A DNA stretch of 64,000 nucleotides. Source: Gallionella sp. (GTDB lineage Bacteria; Pseudomonadota; Gammaproteobacteria; Burkholderiales; Gallionellaceae). The stretch covers positions 294,098 through 358,097 of the forward strand of contig JAQTZW010000001.1 in NCBI GenBank assembly GCA_028687575.1, in the 5' to 3' direction. Below, in pieces: positions 56,038-63,880 of this stretch. How positions within the stretch are numbered: position 1 is the stretch's first letter; each line of letters starts with the position of its first letter. The translations under genes were made by a program, and so were the position numbers. The notes under the pieces were generated by a model. It was not told the origin of the DNA and did not search any database. It saw only the letters and a list, made by a program, of their open reading frames with translations.

Positions 56038-56412
56038 ATGAAGATCGCATTACCAGTGAGTCAGCGCGGCCTGAGTTTTTGGGGATTCCTGCTTGGAGCT
56101 TTCATCCTGGTGCTGATCAGCATTACCGCGTTGAAGGCGATTCCGGCTTATGTTCAGAATGCCGAGATTAAGCAGATACTCGTGGAGATTGCCAAGGATA
56201 CCGATATGCGTGAGGCCTCCCTGCACGATCTTCGCGAATCTTTCAACAAGCGCGCCGGGATAAACAATATTACCGTCATTCAAGGGTCGGACATCGACAT
56301 TTCCCGCAATGACGGGGTTCTGGTACTGAGCGCCGATTACGCCGTAAAAGTGCCAATCATCGCCAATGTCAGCCTCTACCTTGAGTTCAGCCCAAGTAGT
56401 GCGGCTCACTAA
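56038..56412 (+). CDS. DUF4845 membrane protein
   Basis: 124 residues from ATG 56038 (GGAGGG upstream); the ORF-track start lies inside lepB. One N-terminal helix (GFLLGAFILVLISITALKAIPAYV) then a small extracytoplasmic domain. A recurring neighbour between lepB and rnc in betaproteobacteria; function unknown. Overlaps the rnc start. Confidence 0.9.
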   Translation: MKIALPVSQRGLSFWGFLLGAFILVLISITALKAIPAYVQNAEIKQILVEIAKDTDMREASLHDLRESFNKRAGINNITVIQGSDIDISRNDGVLVLSADYAVKVPIIANVSLYLEFSPSSAAH

Positions 56413-57097
56413 GGGGCATGACCATCTGTGCCAGCAACTGGGATATGTCTTCACCGATCCCCAGTTGTTGCAGCGCGCCCTTACGCACCGCAGTTATTCG
56501 GCGGATCATTATGAGCGCCTCGAATTCCTTGGTGACAGCATCCTCGGTTGTGCCATCGCCAAATACCTGTTTAATGCTTACCCTGATTTGAGCGAAGGTG
56601 AGTTGTCGCGCCTGCGTTCAAATCTGGTCAAGGAAGCTACGCTGGTGATCTTTGCCCAGCAACTCCATCTGGGCCGGCTGATGTTGCTGGGCGAGGGAGA
56701 AATGAAGAGCGGCGGTTCCCGTCGCCCCTCTATTCTGGCTGATGCGGTAGAAGCGTTGATCGGTGCGATCTGTCTGGACGGCGGTTACCCGGCTGCCGAG
56801 CAGGTAGTGCTGAAGCTGTTCATCCCTTATCTTGATCAGGCGGATGTCAGGACCTTCGGCAAGGATGCCAAGACCTTGTTGCAGGAATATTTGCAGGCGC
56901 AGCGGCTGGTATTGCCGAACTACACCGTTACCGATACGCAAGGCGAGGCACACGCGCAACTATTTCGGGTGGAATGTGTCATTGCGCCACTCGGTATAAC
57001 GACCCGGGGCGAAGGCACCAGCCGGCGCAACGCCGAACAACAGGCCGCACAAGCGGCCTATCAATTGATTTGCCAAAAGACTGGAAACGAAAAATGA
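56399..57097 (+). CDS. rnc: Ribonuclease III
   Basis: 232 residues from GTG 56399 ([18 protein letters not shown]); ATG 56366 (243 residues) is possible but overlaps DUF4845 by 47 bases. Double-strand-specific endoribonuclease. Signature [12 protein letters not shown] with catalytic acids, second acid set in [18 protein letters not shown]-terminal dsRNA-binding domain ([19 protein letters not shown] to [14 protein letters not shown]). Overlaps era by ATGA. Confidence 0.94.
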   Translation: MRLTKGHDHLCQQLGYVFTDPQLLQRALTHRSYSADHYERLEFLGDSILGCAIAKYLFNAYPDLSEGELSRLRSNLVKEATLVIFAQQLHLGRLMLLGEGEMKSGGSRRPSILADAVEALIGAICLDGGYPAAEQVVLKLFIPYLDQADVRTFGKDAKTLLQEYLQAQRLVLPNYTVTDTQGEAHAQLFRVECVIAPLGITTRGEGTSRRNAEQQAAQAAYQLICQKTGNEK

Positions 57098-58020
57098 CGG
57101 AAATATCACACGATGATCAGCATGATGCCGGGCAGGATGTACCCTTTCGCTGCGGCTATGTCGCTATCGTCGGGCGTCCCAATGTGGGCAAGTCCACGCT
57201 GCTCAACCACCTGATCGGACAGAAGATCAGCATCACCTCGCGCAAGGCGCAGACCACGCGCCACCGCATACACGGCATTTTTACCGACGAGCATTCGCAG
57301 TTTGTGTTTGTGGATACGCCGGGTTTTCAGACCAAACACCTCAACGCCCTGAATCGCGGCATGAACCGTGTCGTCACGACCAGTTTGCGCGATGTGCAGG
57401 TGGTGTTGTATGTGTTGGAAGCGATGCGTTATGACGAGCGCGACAAGGAAGTGCTGAAACTGCTGCCGAAAGATCAGCCGGTCATTCTGGTCATCAACAA
57501 GATAGATGAAGTGGCGGACAAGGGGAAATTGTTCGATTTCGCCGAGCGCGTGGCTGAAGATTTCAATTTCACCTCTATCGTCCCGGTCAGCGCCAAGCTG
57601 GGCAAGAAGGTGGACGAACTGCGCGAGGCGATACGCGGCCTGTTGCCGGAAAGCGAAATGATCTACGAAGAGGACGACATCACCGACCGCAACGAGCGTT
57701 TCCTGGCCTCTGAACTGCTGCGCGAGAAGGTATTTCGTTTCACTGGCGACGAGCTGCCCTATTCGGTCAGCGTGGTGATCGAGCAGTTCAAGATGGAAGG
57801 CACTATGCGCCGCATCAGTGCCGCCATTTTGGTGGACAAGGACGCGCACAAGGCCATGCTGATCGGCAAGAAGGGCGAGAAACTCAAGGAAATCGCCACT
57901 CAGGCGCGGCTCGACATGGAAAAACTGTTCGACGGCAAGGTGTTCCTCGAAGTGTTCATCAAGGTGCGCAGCGGCTGGGCCGACAGCGCACAAATGCTCA
58001 AGACGCTGGGTTACGAATGA
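57094..58020 (+). CDS. era: GTPase Era
   Basis: 308 residues from ATG 57094. Assembles the 30S subunit by binding the 16S 3' end. G1 [12 protein letters not shown]3 DTPGFQ, G4 NKIDE; C-terminal KH domain with [24 protein letters not shown]. The track start lies inside rnc and is not used. Confidence 0.97.
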   Translation: MTEISHDDQHDAGQDVPFRCGYVAIVGRPNVGKSTLLNHLIGQKISITSRKAQTTRHRIHGIFTDEHSQFVFVDTPGFQTKHLNALNRGMNRVVTTSLRDVQVVLYVLEAMRYDERDKEVLKLLPKDQPVILVINKIDEVADKGKLFDFAERVAEDFNFTSIVPVSAKLGKKVDELREAIRGLLPESEMIYEEDDITDRNERFLASELLREKVFRFTGDELPYSVSVVIEQFKMEGTMRRISAAILVDKDAHKAMLIGKKGEKLKEIATQARLDMEKLFDGKVFLEVFIKVRSGWADSAQMLKTLGYE

Positions 58021-58064
58021 GTGTCGTGCGGTATCGGTGATGAATCAAGGTTAGCCAGTTTGAG

Positions 58065-58793
58065 ATGACTGCAGCCAGCCGGCAAAACAGGCAACAGGAC
58101 GAATTGGCGTTCATCCTGCACAGCCATCCGTTTCGCGAGACCAGCCTGCTGCTGGATGTATTCAGTCGCCACCACGGCCGGCTGGCCATCGTGGCGCGCG
58201 GTGCGCGTCGCCCCCGTTCCGCCTTGCGCGGCGTGCTGATGGGCTTCCAGCCGGTGACGCTGTCTTGGTTTGGCAAGGGCGAGGTGCGCACTTTGCACAG
58301 CGCCGAGTGGCAGGGCGGCCAGCCCTACTTGCAGGGTACGGCGCTGATGTGCGGCTTCTACCTGAACGAATTGCTGGTCAACCTGCTGGGGCGCGACGAT
58401 GCGCACGAGCAGTTGTTCGATTATTACCGCGCCACCCTGCAGCGTCTGGCGCACGAGGCCGATCACGCCGCCACCCTGCGCTGTTTCGAGAAGCACTTGT
58501 TGCAGGAACTGGGCTACGCGCTGGAGTTGGAACGGGAGGCGGGTAGTCGCCAGCCGGTTCTGGCAGAAGCCCGTTATCGGTATGTCATCGAGCATGGTGT
58601 GGTTGCGGATGACGGTCGCATGGACGGCTTCCCGATATCGGGCAAGACGCTGTTGGCGATGACGGCGGACGACTACAGTGACCCGCAGGTGGCGCAGCAA
58701 AGCAAGCAGTTGATGCGCGTCTTGATCAACCATCATCTTGGCGGCAGGGTGTTGCATACGCGGGAACTGGTCAAGGACTTGCAGAAACTATGA
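58065..58793 (+). CDS. recO: DNA repair protein RecO
   Basis: 242 residues. N-terminal OB fold (EFRETSLLLDVFSRHHGRLAIVARGARRPRS) and helical C-terminal part (LYLNELLVNLLGRDDAHEQLFDYY). Anneals ssDNA and helps RecR load RecA. Forty-four bases after era. Confidence 0.93.
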   Translation: MTAASRQNRQQDELAFILHSHPFRETSLLLDVFSRHHGRLAIVARGARRPRSALRGVLMGFQPVTLSWFGKGEVRTLHSAEWQGGQPYLQGTALMCGFYLNELLVNLLGRDDAHEQLFDYYRATLQRLAHEADHAATLRCFEKHLLQELGYALELEREAGSRQPVLAEARYRYVIEHGVVADDGRMDGFPISGKTLLAMTADDYSDPQVAQQSKQLMRVLINHHLGGRVLHTRELVKDLQKL

Positions 58794-58817
58794 AGTATTT
58801 GAAAGAAGGATTTACTG

Positions 58818-59534
58818 ATGAAAAAACTCGGACTGAATATTGATCATGTCGCCACCCTGCGCCAGGCCAGGGGCGCGCGTTATCCCAACGTGGTACGCGC
58901 CGCGCTGATCTGCGAGGAGGCGGGCGCGGACGCGATCACGCTGCATCTGCGCGAAGATCGCCGCCACATTCAGGACCGCGATGTCGAGATATTGCGCGAC
59001 ATGCTGCAAACCCGCATGAACCTGGAATGCGCCGTCACCGAAGAGATGGTCGCCAACGCCTTGCGCATCAAGCCGCACGACCTGTGTCTGGTGCCGGAAC
59101 GCCGCGAGGAATTGACCACCGAGGGCGGGCTGGATGTGGTGCGCTACTTCGATACCGTCAAATCCGCCTGCGAGCGCTGCGCCGAGGCCGGCATCCGCGT
59201 CTCGCTGTTCATAGACGCCGACCCGCGTCAGATAGACGCGGCGGTGCGCGCCGGCGCGCCGGTGATCGAGCTGCATACCGGCAAATATGCCGATGCCGAC
59301 AGCGTGCCTGCTCGGGAATTCGAGCTGGAGCGCATCCGCAAAGGCGTACACCACGCCCACGCGCAGGGCTTGCAGGTCAATGCCGGTCATGGCCTGCACT
59401 ACCACAACGTGCAGGACATCGTCGCCATCCCCGACATCGTCGAGCTCAACATCGGCCACGCCATCGTCGCCGAATCGGTGTTCATCGGGCTGGACGCGGC
59501 GGTGCGCAGGATGAAGGCGCTGGTGACGGCATAA
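58818..59534 (+). CDS. pdxJ: Pyridoxine 5'-phosphate synthase
   Basis: 238 residues. Final ring-closing step of DXP-dependent vitamin B6 synthesis. Starts [23 protein letters not shown]; other motifs [51 protein letters not shown] and [11 protein letters not shown]. Preceded by GAAGGA. Upstream of acpS as in many proteobacteria. Confidence 0.97.
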   Translation: MKKLGLNIDHVATLRQARGARYPNVVRAALICEEAGADAITLHLREDRRHIQDRDVEILRDMLQTRMNLECAVTEEMVANALRIKPHDLCLVPERREELTTEGGLDVVRYFDTVKSACERCAEAGIRVSLFIDADPRQIDAAVRAGAPVIELHTGKYADADSVPAREFELERIRKGVHHAHAQGLQVNAGHGLHYHNVQDIVAIPDIVELNIGHAIVAESVFIGLDAAVRRMKALVTA

Positions 59535-59538
59535 CAAC

Positions 59539-59919
59539 ATGATATTTGGAGTCGGAACCGACATCGTCGAATATTCCCGCATCGAAGAGATGTGGCAGCG
59601 GCACGGGCTGCGGCTGGCCGAGCGCCTGCTGAACGCGGGCGAATTGCCGGAATTCCATGCCCACGCGCATCCCGCCCGCTTCCTCGCCAAACGCTTCGCC
59701 GCCAAGGAAGCCTTCGCCAAGGCGGTCGGCAGCGGCCTGCGCCATCCGGTCAGCCTCGGTCGCATCGGCGTCACCCACGATGGCCTAGGCAAGCCGGTGT
59801 TGCAATTCGACGCTGAATTGCGCACCTATCTGGCGCAACTGGGCATCAGCGGTCATCACCTTTCCATCAGCGACGAACGCAGCATGGTGGTCGCCTTCGT
59901 GGTGCTGGAAACGCTTTAG
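59539..59919 (+). CDS. acpS: Holo-[acyl-carrier-protein] synthase
   Basis: 126 residues. Transfers phosphopantetheine from CoA to ACP. GVGTDIVEYSRIEEMWQRHG carries the metal Asp; RFLAKRFAAKEAFAKAVGSGLRHPVSLGRIGV carries the catalytic Glu. Last core gene before the cassette region. Confidence 0.96.
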   Translation: MIFGVGTDIVEYSRIEEMWQRHGLRLAERLLNAGELPEFHAHAHPARFLAKRFAAKEAFAKAVGSGLRHPVSLGRIGVTHDGLGKPVLQFDAELRTYLAQLGISGHHLSISDERSMVVAFVVLETL

Positions 59920-60008
59920 TGCGTGGGTCGGGGTGAGGTAGGGCGTCAACAGCGTTGCCTACGTTGGCGCGGCTGGTCAGGTTCAACGAAAACCGCCGTG
60001 GGGGGCAC

Positions 60009-60116
60009 TCGCAAGGAATAGGCCGTGTTGAAAGGGGCTAAAGCTCCACCAAATACGCTGTCAGGTCGCCAATTACTTCTGCCATCCTACCTCTATGCTC
60101 GCCTATTGAGTTGGCC
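60009..60116 (-). other. Possible decayed attC site
   Basis: GTTGGCC at 60110-60116 resembles an R-box, and AATAGGC (60017-60023) pairs with GCCTATT (60101-60107) next to it. The opposite core box is degenerate (TCGCAAG). It sits at the 3' side of the minus-strand lipoprotein gene, where an attC is expected. Weak. Confidence 0.3.
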
Positions 60117-60131
60117 ATAGCAGTAGCGATG

Positions 60132-60779
60132 CTACTTGCTTCCGTAGTTTTCAATCTCTCGAAGCAGGTCTCTAAGCACAAGGCGCAAGCTGTCTGCCAT
60201 AGCCACTCGCATCGCTTGTTCGATGAAGCTTACCTGGCTTCCACTGTAGTCTGGATCATTATCGGTAACGACATGCTCGATTTTGCGTTCCCATACGACA
60301 TTCCCGTTCCGTTCCAACCAGAACCGTACGGCAGCGATTCCTTCCACACGAACAATGAGGAAGCCATGGGTTTTCGAGCAAAATGCATATATTTCTGATT
60401 TAAGTGTGAGCCGCTCTGGTGGGGGCGAGGTTGAAAGCGCCTGCTCGATCAAGCGGGACGAGGACAGTTCCTGATTTACTCGTTCGTAGAGGATGGAAGA
60501 GGCAGTGTCTAGCCATAATGCATCTGTATCACAGTCTTTGGATGATGATCCAGCGACCCACTCACCATAATGTTTTGACCTAGAGTCAATCGGTTGTTGC
60601 ACGTCAATTGCCAGAGCAAGCGGTTGTTTCGCCGTGAAGCCTGTAGCGGTTTTTGGAAACGAAAACGAGGCACCTGGAATGCGTAGTGCTGATCTGTTGG
60701 AGCTACAACCAGCTATGAATGCACAGGCTATGAGGATAGAGAGCAGTAGACGGAAATTCAATCTGGTAGGTTGGCGCAT
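60132..60779 (-). CDS. Predicted lipoprotein, unknown
   Basis: 215 residues. Lipoprotein signal RLLLSILIACAFIAGCSS with lipobox IAGC at about 22. The remainder resembles no family I know; it has two cysteines (KDCDT, AFCSK) and a conserved-looking WLERNGNVVWERKIEHVV, the pattern of lipoproteins predicted to act near the envelope. Same strand and size class as the cassettes to its right, and its 5' side meets an AAC|GAA junction, so it is probably a cassette gene. Confidence 0.65.
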   Translation of the reverse strand: MRQPTRLNFRLLLSILIACAFIAGCSSNRSALRIPGASFSFPKTATGFTAKQPLALAIDVQQPIDSRSKHYGEWVAGSSSKDCDTDALWLDTASSILYERVNQELSSSRLIEQALSTSPPPERLTLKSEIYAFCSKTHGFLIVRVEGIAAVRFWLERNGNVVWERKIEHVVTDNDPDYSGSQVSFIEQAMRVAMADSLRLVLRDLLREIENYGSK

Positions 60780-60806
60780 GGCGAGGTGTGTTTACGATGG
60801 GTTAAC

Positions 60807-60963
60807 GAAAGAAAGGGATTTTCCTGTTCCGTCGGGGCGGTGAGGTTTTAGCGAACGGCAGCGAAAGTGCCGTGATGGAATTTGCAGATTTCATTAAAAA
60901 CAACGAGTGAGCAAAGTGGTGGGCATTATCCCCATCGGCATTGATCTTGCCAAGCGCATGTAG
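60807..60963 (+). mobile_element. Truncated IS1111/IS110-family left end (copy B)
   Basis: The first 102 bases align with copies at 9835 and 63881. A GTG start then reads SKVVGIIPIGIDLAKRM and stops at TAG 60961, so only the first DEDD-type motif (GIDLAK, with its Asp intact) survives. The flank is GGTTAAC directly before GAAAG, the same kind of junction as the other copies. Confidence 0.72.
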
Positions 60964-60984
60964 GCGCGATTGGCGTAGCGTAGC

Positions 60985-61234
60985 CTTCTTCAAAGGCAAA
61001 GCGGGGCAAGAGAGTTATACCGAGCAGATGAAGCGACGCATCGACAGCGCCGAGGGACGTGCACGTTATGGCAGACGCTTCGCCACCGTGGAGCCGGTAT
61101 TTGGCAACCTGCGACACAACAAGCGGCTGGATCGCTTCACGTTGCGCGGGCGGAAGAAGGTGGACGGACAGTGGAAGTTATATTGCCTGGTACACAACAT
61201 CGAGAAACTGGCGCATCACGGCTATGCGCAGTAG
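60985..61234 (+). pseudogene. C-terminal remnant of an IS1182-type transposase
   Basis: Reads AFFKGKAGQESYTEQMKRRIDSAEGRARYGRRFATVEPVFGNLRHNKRLDRFTLRGRKKVDGQWKLYCLVHNIEKLAHHG, the typical end of IS1182/DDE transposases with catalytic Glu in VEPVFGN. The N-terminal ~350 residues are missing; the piece is fused to the IS1111-type relic. Confidence 0.85.
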
Positions 61235-61312
61235 GGAGTGAGAAAGGCAGCAATGCGGCTGCATTGAAGCGCAAGCATCGGAATATCGTCTGACATAAGA
61301 GAAGCGAAAAGT

Positions 61313-61342
61313 AAAAAAGCGCGGGAGTGGCCGCGCTTTTTT
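61313..61342 (+). terminator. 12-bp stem-loop with A/T flanks
   Basis: AAAAAAGCGCGG (61313-61324) and CCGCGCTTTTTT (61331-61342) pair fully. Functions in either direction; may be the end of the IS1182-type element or a terminator. Confidence 0.75.
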
Positions 61343-61379
61343 GGGACTGACGTTTCGTGAAAAAAGGGTTTTTCTACAG

Positions 61380-61457
61380 CGTCAACGTGGAGCTGAGGGG
61401 CGCGCCGTAGGCGCGTCCCAGCCCCCGAAGGGGGCGAACTCGAGCGTAGGGTTAGCC
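61380..61457 (-). other. attC site 1
   Basis: Bounded by CGTCAAC and GTTAGCC, with paired inner arms around GGGGCGCGCC/GGCGCGTCCC and the array-specific GAGCGTAGGGTT also found in attC 2. Its GTTAGCC box is the exact complement of GGCTAAC at 62197-62203, the other end of the same cassette. Confidence 0.72.
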
Positions 61458-61464
61458 CTCTTTT

Positions 61465-62175
61465 TCATTTTGGCTCAGGCATCTTTTCTTCAAGGGCTTT
61501 AATGAACTGCGGAGGGAATTGCGCACCTCGCGATCGGGCGGCACTTACCTTTTGCCACGCTTCGGCAAAGCGACCTTCGAAATACAAAGACCTTGCCCAG
61601 CTGCGCCAAGAGTTCGGATACGTAGCATCAAGCGTAGTGCTTTCCTCGAAGAACTGATTCGCTAGCGAGAAGTACTTCGTGCGCTCGTTGGAGCCATTCG
61701 CACTGTTGTTTGCTTTCACCGAATAAACCGTGGCAGTGTCCGCAAGCAAAGCAACTTTTTGATACTCATCGTCAACGAGTTGATTGGCCTTCTCGAGGTA
61801 ACTGATAGAGTCATCAATCTGCCCTTGCTCAAGTAAGACACGCCCAAAACCCCAATAGGGGCGGAAGCTGTTTGGGTTTAGCAACCATGACTGATTGTAT
61901 CGACGCATGGCGTAGTCGAGGTTGCCCTCTCTCATATATTTGTCGCCTTCCATCCACCAAGCCACGCTTGCCTTTTCTCGACTTCCGATGCCTTCGGATG
62001 CTGTCTTAACAAACGCTTCGTCAGCGAGCTTCAGTGCCGCCGGTCGTTCAATGGCGGGTTGTCCGTACATTGGAACATTGTCTATTCGAGTGCCGCCTGT
62101 CGTTTCGCAACCAGACAGAAGGCCGACAGCAGCGAAAGCAGCGATTAGAAATTGCGGAGATAGTAATTTAGGCAT
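61465..62175 (-). CDS. Cassette lipoprotein with TPR-like repeats
   Basis: 236 residues. Lipoprotein signal LIAAFAAVGLLSGCETT (lipobox LSGC). Tetratricopeptide-type helices: GDKYMREGNLDYAMRRYNQSWLLNPNSFRPYWGFGRVLLEQGQIDDSISYLEKANQL and STTLDATYPNSWRSWARSLYFEGRFAEAWQKV. Suggests a protein-interaction role in the envelope. Flanked by attC 1 and attC 2, a complete integron cassette. Confidence 0.8.
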   Translation of the reverse strand: MPKLLSPQFLIAAFAAVGLLSGCETTGGTRIDNVPMYGQPAIERPAALKLADEAFVKTASEGIGSREKASVAWWMEGDKYMREGNLDYAMRRYNQSWLLNPNSFRPYWGFGRVLLEQGQIDDSISYLEKANQLVDDEYQKVALLADTATVYSVKANNSANGSNERTKYFSLANQFFEESTTLDATYPNSWRSWARSLYFEGRFAEAWQKVSAARSRGAQFPPQFIKALEEKMPEPK

Positions 62176-62196
62176 GGCGTTGAAGTTCCTAAAGAG

Positions 62197-62268
62197 GGCT
62201 AACGTGCAAGCTCAGGGGCGCGGAGCCGGCTTGCCGGCGTAGCGTCCCTCTGGAGCGTAGGGTTGGGC
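62197..62268 (-). other. attC site 2
   Basis: GGCTAAC ... GTTGGGC, 72 bp, with inner arms GCTC-AGGG-GCGC and GCG-CCCT-GAGC pairing apart from a few unpaired bases, as in attC folds. Separates the TPR lipoprotein and membrane-protein cassettes. Confidence 0.85.
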
Positions 62269-62270
62269 AG

Positions 62271-62753
62271 CTATAGCCATTTCAAACCAGCAATGCCAAC
62301 GTAGGCGAAGATCAAGAGCACATGCATTCCGATGAAGAACCGCACGGATGTGGGTGCTTTGACTGGCAACGCCATCAAGCCAACAGAAAGTAGCGGACCT
62401 TGACCATCGACAGATTGAAGCTTCGCTCCATCGAAGCAACCAAGTAGGTTTTCAAGACGAATCATTCGCTCAATACATGCAGCGTAAAGATTGAAAAGCG
62501 TTCTTGTCAGAATAATGCCGATGGTGGCCATACCGATAGGGATCGCCATGAGCGCCACAGACTGAGCAGCAGTAACTTTGTCACCGAATGCCAGCCCGAC
62601 GAATATGAGACATGCAGAAACGATGAGAACGTTTGCATTTACGATCAATTGCTCGTAGTGGCGAGTCCAGTTCTGGGCTTCTGAATACAACTGGCGAACT
62701 GTCGCCACGTCGTGATCATCGAGAGGAGGGCGGAATGTGATGGGTGAGGTCAT
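62271..62753 (-). CDS. Cassette membrane protein, unknown
   Basis: 160 residues from ATG 62753 (MTSPITFRPPLDDHDVATVRQLY); the track start extends into attC 3. Three or four helices (VNANVLIVSACLIFVGLAFG; SVALMAIPIGMATIGIILTRTLF; VRFFIGMHVLLIFAYVGIAGL). Similar in layout to small four-helix cassette proteins of unknown role. Flanked by attC 2 and 3. Confidence 0.75.
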   Translation of the reverse strand: MTSPITFRPPLDDHDVATVRQLYSEAQNWTRHYEQLIVNANVLIVSACLIFVGLAFGDKVTAAQSVALMAIPIGMATIGIILTRTLFNLYAACIERMIRLENLLGCFDGAKLQSVDGQGPLLSVGLMALPVKAPTSVRFFIGMHVLLIFAYVGIAGLKWL

Positions 62754-62759
62754 GGTGAT

Positions 62760-62822
62760 GCCCAACGTAAAAGTGAGGGGCTGCGCGCTTCTGCGCAGTC
62801 CCTCTCGACTGATGGGTTGGGC
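62760..62822 (-). other. attC site 3
   Basis: GCCCAAC ... GTTGGGC, 63 bp, perfect core boxes, inner arms AGTGAGGG-CTGCGC and GCGCAG-CCCT-GACT. The stop of the next cassette gene is directly adjacent. Confidence 0.88.
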
Positions 62823-63404
62823 TTATTGGAGTTCAACTTCAATTTCTCCAGCCGGACCAGTGCGGGTATATAGGTAGCCTCCAGGCTGATCGTGATCTCG
62901 CATACGCATCGTCCGGCTACGCTCCATATCGCTGGTATGAACGATTACATAATTCGCTTGAGGAGGAATAGGCAAATCGACTCTCCAAGCAGATTCCCCG
63001 ATTCCGTATCGAGGGCCTTGAACAGTGAACTCTGGCGAGATTGACGAGATTACGCTGTAGCTACTAGATAAGAATGTGATGCGAGGAACAAATACATGGC
63101 CGTCAGGGTTGTAGAGCATGTTCTGGGGGTATGTGCGAATAATGAGTGTCGAACTATCGCTGACCCGATTAAGACGGACGGCTAAGAAATAGCTCTTTCC
63201 TTCCGGGAACAAAAACGTAGGTGTGTCAGGGCCGACGAATGCTCGAATTGGTTGGCCCATATTAAGGGCGCGGAATGGCAAATCTGAAAATGTTTCGCAG
63301 CATGGACGGGTACTCGCCAACGTAGCCTCATGCTTTGGCGGAAGGAAACCTGTACACCCCGTGAGAATCAGTACAGATGCAATGATGATAAAGAGAGTTT
63401 TCAT
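62823..63404 (-). CDS. Cassette lipoprotein, MalM-like C-terminus
   Basis: 193 residues. Lipoprotein signal FIIIASVLILTGCTG (lipobox LTGC). The end YVIVHTSDMERSRTMRMRDHDQPGGYLYTRTGPAGEIEVEL recalls the MalM-type periplasmic family, which is itself poorly understood. Flanked by attC 3 and 4. Confidence 0.75.
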   Translation of the reverse strand: MKTLFIIIASVLILTGCTGFLPPKHEATLASTRPCCETFSDLPFRALNMGQPIRAFVGPDTPTFLFPEGKSYFLAVRLNRVSDSSTLIIRTYPQNMLYNPDGHVFVPRITFLSSSYSVISSISPEFTVQGPRYGIGESAWRVDLPIPPQANYVIVHTSDMERSRTMRMRDHDQPGGYLYTRTGPAGEIEVELQ

Positions 63405-63411
63405 AGATTAG

Positions 63412-63471
63412 GCCCAACGTTGGAGTTCAGAGGCCCGCCGAAGGCGGGTCCGCTGGAACGGATTGTTGGGC
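63412..63471 (-). other. attC site 4
   Basis: GCCCAAC ... GTTGGGC, 60 bp, perfect core boxes, inner arms GTTCAG-AGG-CCCGCC and GGCGGG-CC-CTGGAAC. The last codons of the ankyrin gene run into it, as is common for cassette genes. Confidence 0.9.
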
Positions 63472-63867
63472 ATAGTTACACTCCTTTTCCAGCAATCCTT
63501 CTAGCGCTTCAATTTCTTCCCCAAGCCTTAGAAAATGAAGCGAATTTTTCTCGGCATCGAACTTTTCGGGGGCGTCCACAGCTGCCGAATCAGCACCATT
63601 GGCCTTTAAGTATTCGGTTATTGAATTGTGACCAAAATCAACTGCGACTCTCAATGGCGTAAACCCAAGCTCGCCTTGTTGATTTACGTTGATGCCATTT
63701 TCGACAAGTAGTTTTGCGGCCTCTAAGTCACCCCAGACACAAACGCAGTGAAGAGCGTTGTCGCCAAGTTCATTTGTGGCGTTGATAGAGTCAAATTTAA
63801 CGTAGCCAAAGTCAGCTGTACTTTTGACTTTTTTAAGTAACTCAACGACGCGCTCGTTCAGTGACAT
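63427..63867 (-). CDS. Cassette ankyrin-repeat protein
   Basis: 146 residues from ATG 63867. Two clear ankyrin units: LGDNALHCVCVWGDLEAAKLLVENGINVNQQ and LGFTPLRVAVDFGHNSITEYLKANGADSAAVD. Cytoplasmic, no signal. The C-terminus (PADPPSAGL) is encoded by the attC 4 sequence. The cassette's 5' core box is GCCCAAC at 63874-63880, where an IS1111-type element is inserted. Confidence 0.82.
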   Translation of the reverse strand: MSLNERVVELLKKVKSTADFGYVKFDSINATNELGDNALHCVCVWGDLEAAKLLVENGINVNQQGELGFTPLRVAVDFGHNSITEYLKANGADSAAVDAPEKFDAEKNSLHFLRLGEEIEALEGLLEKECNYAQQSVPADPPSAGL

Positions 63868-63880
63868 GGTTAGGCCCAAC

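Larger units (their letters stand above)
60780..61464. other. Region of transposon debris and the first clear attC
   Basis: No intact gene. Contains an IS1111-type left end (60807-60963), a fused IS1182-type transposase tail (60985-61234), a strong stem-loop (61313-61342) and an attC (61380-61457). Confidence 0.7.

Noticed and set aside
59943-59970. GCGTCAAC...GTTGGCGC small inverted repeat after acpS as an attC or attI
   Set aside because: Too short and lacking attC inner arms; could be the array boundary but not supportable.
61059-61241. Second ORF overlapping the IS1182-type remnant
   Set aside because: Out of frame with the transposase tail, which carries the family sequence.
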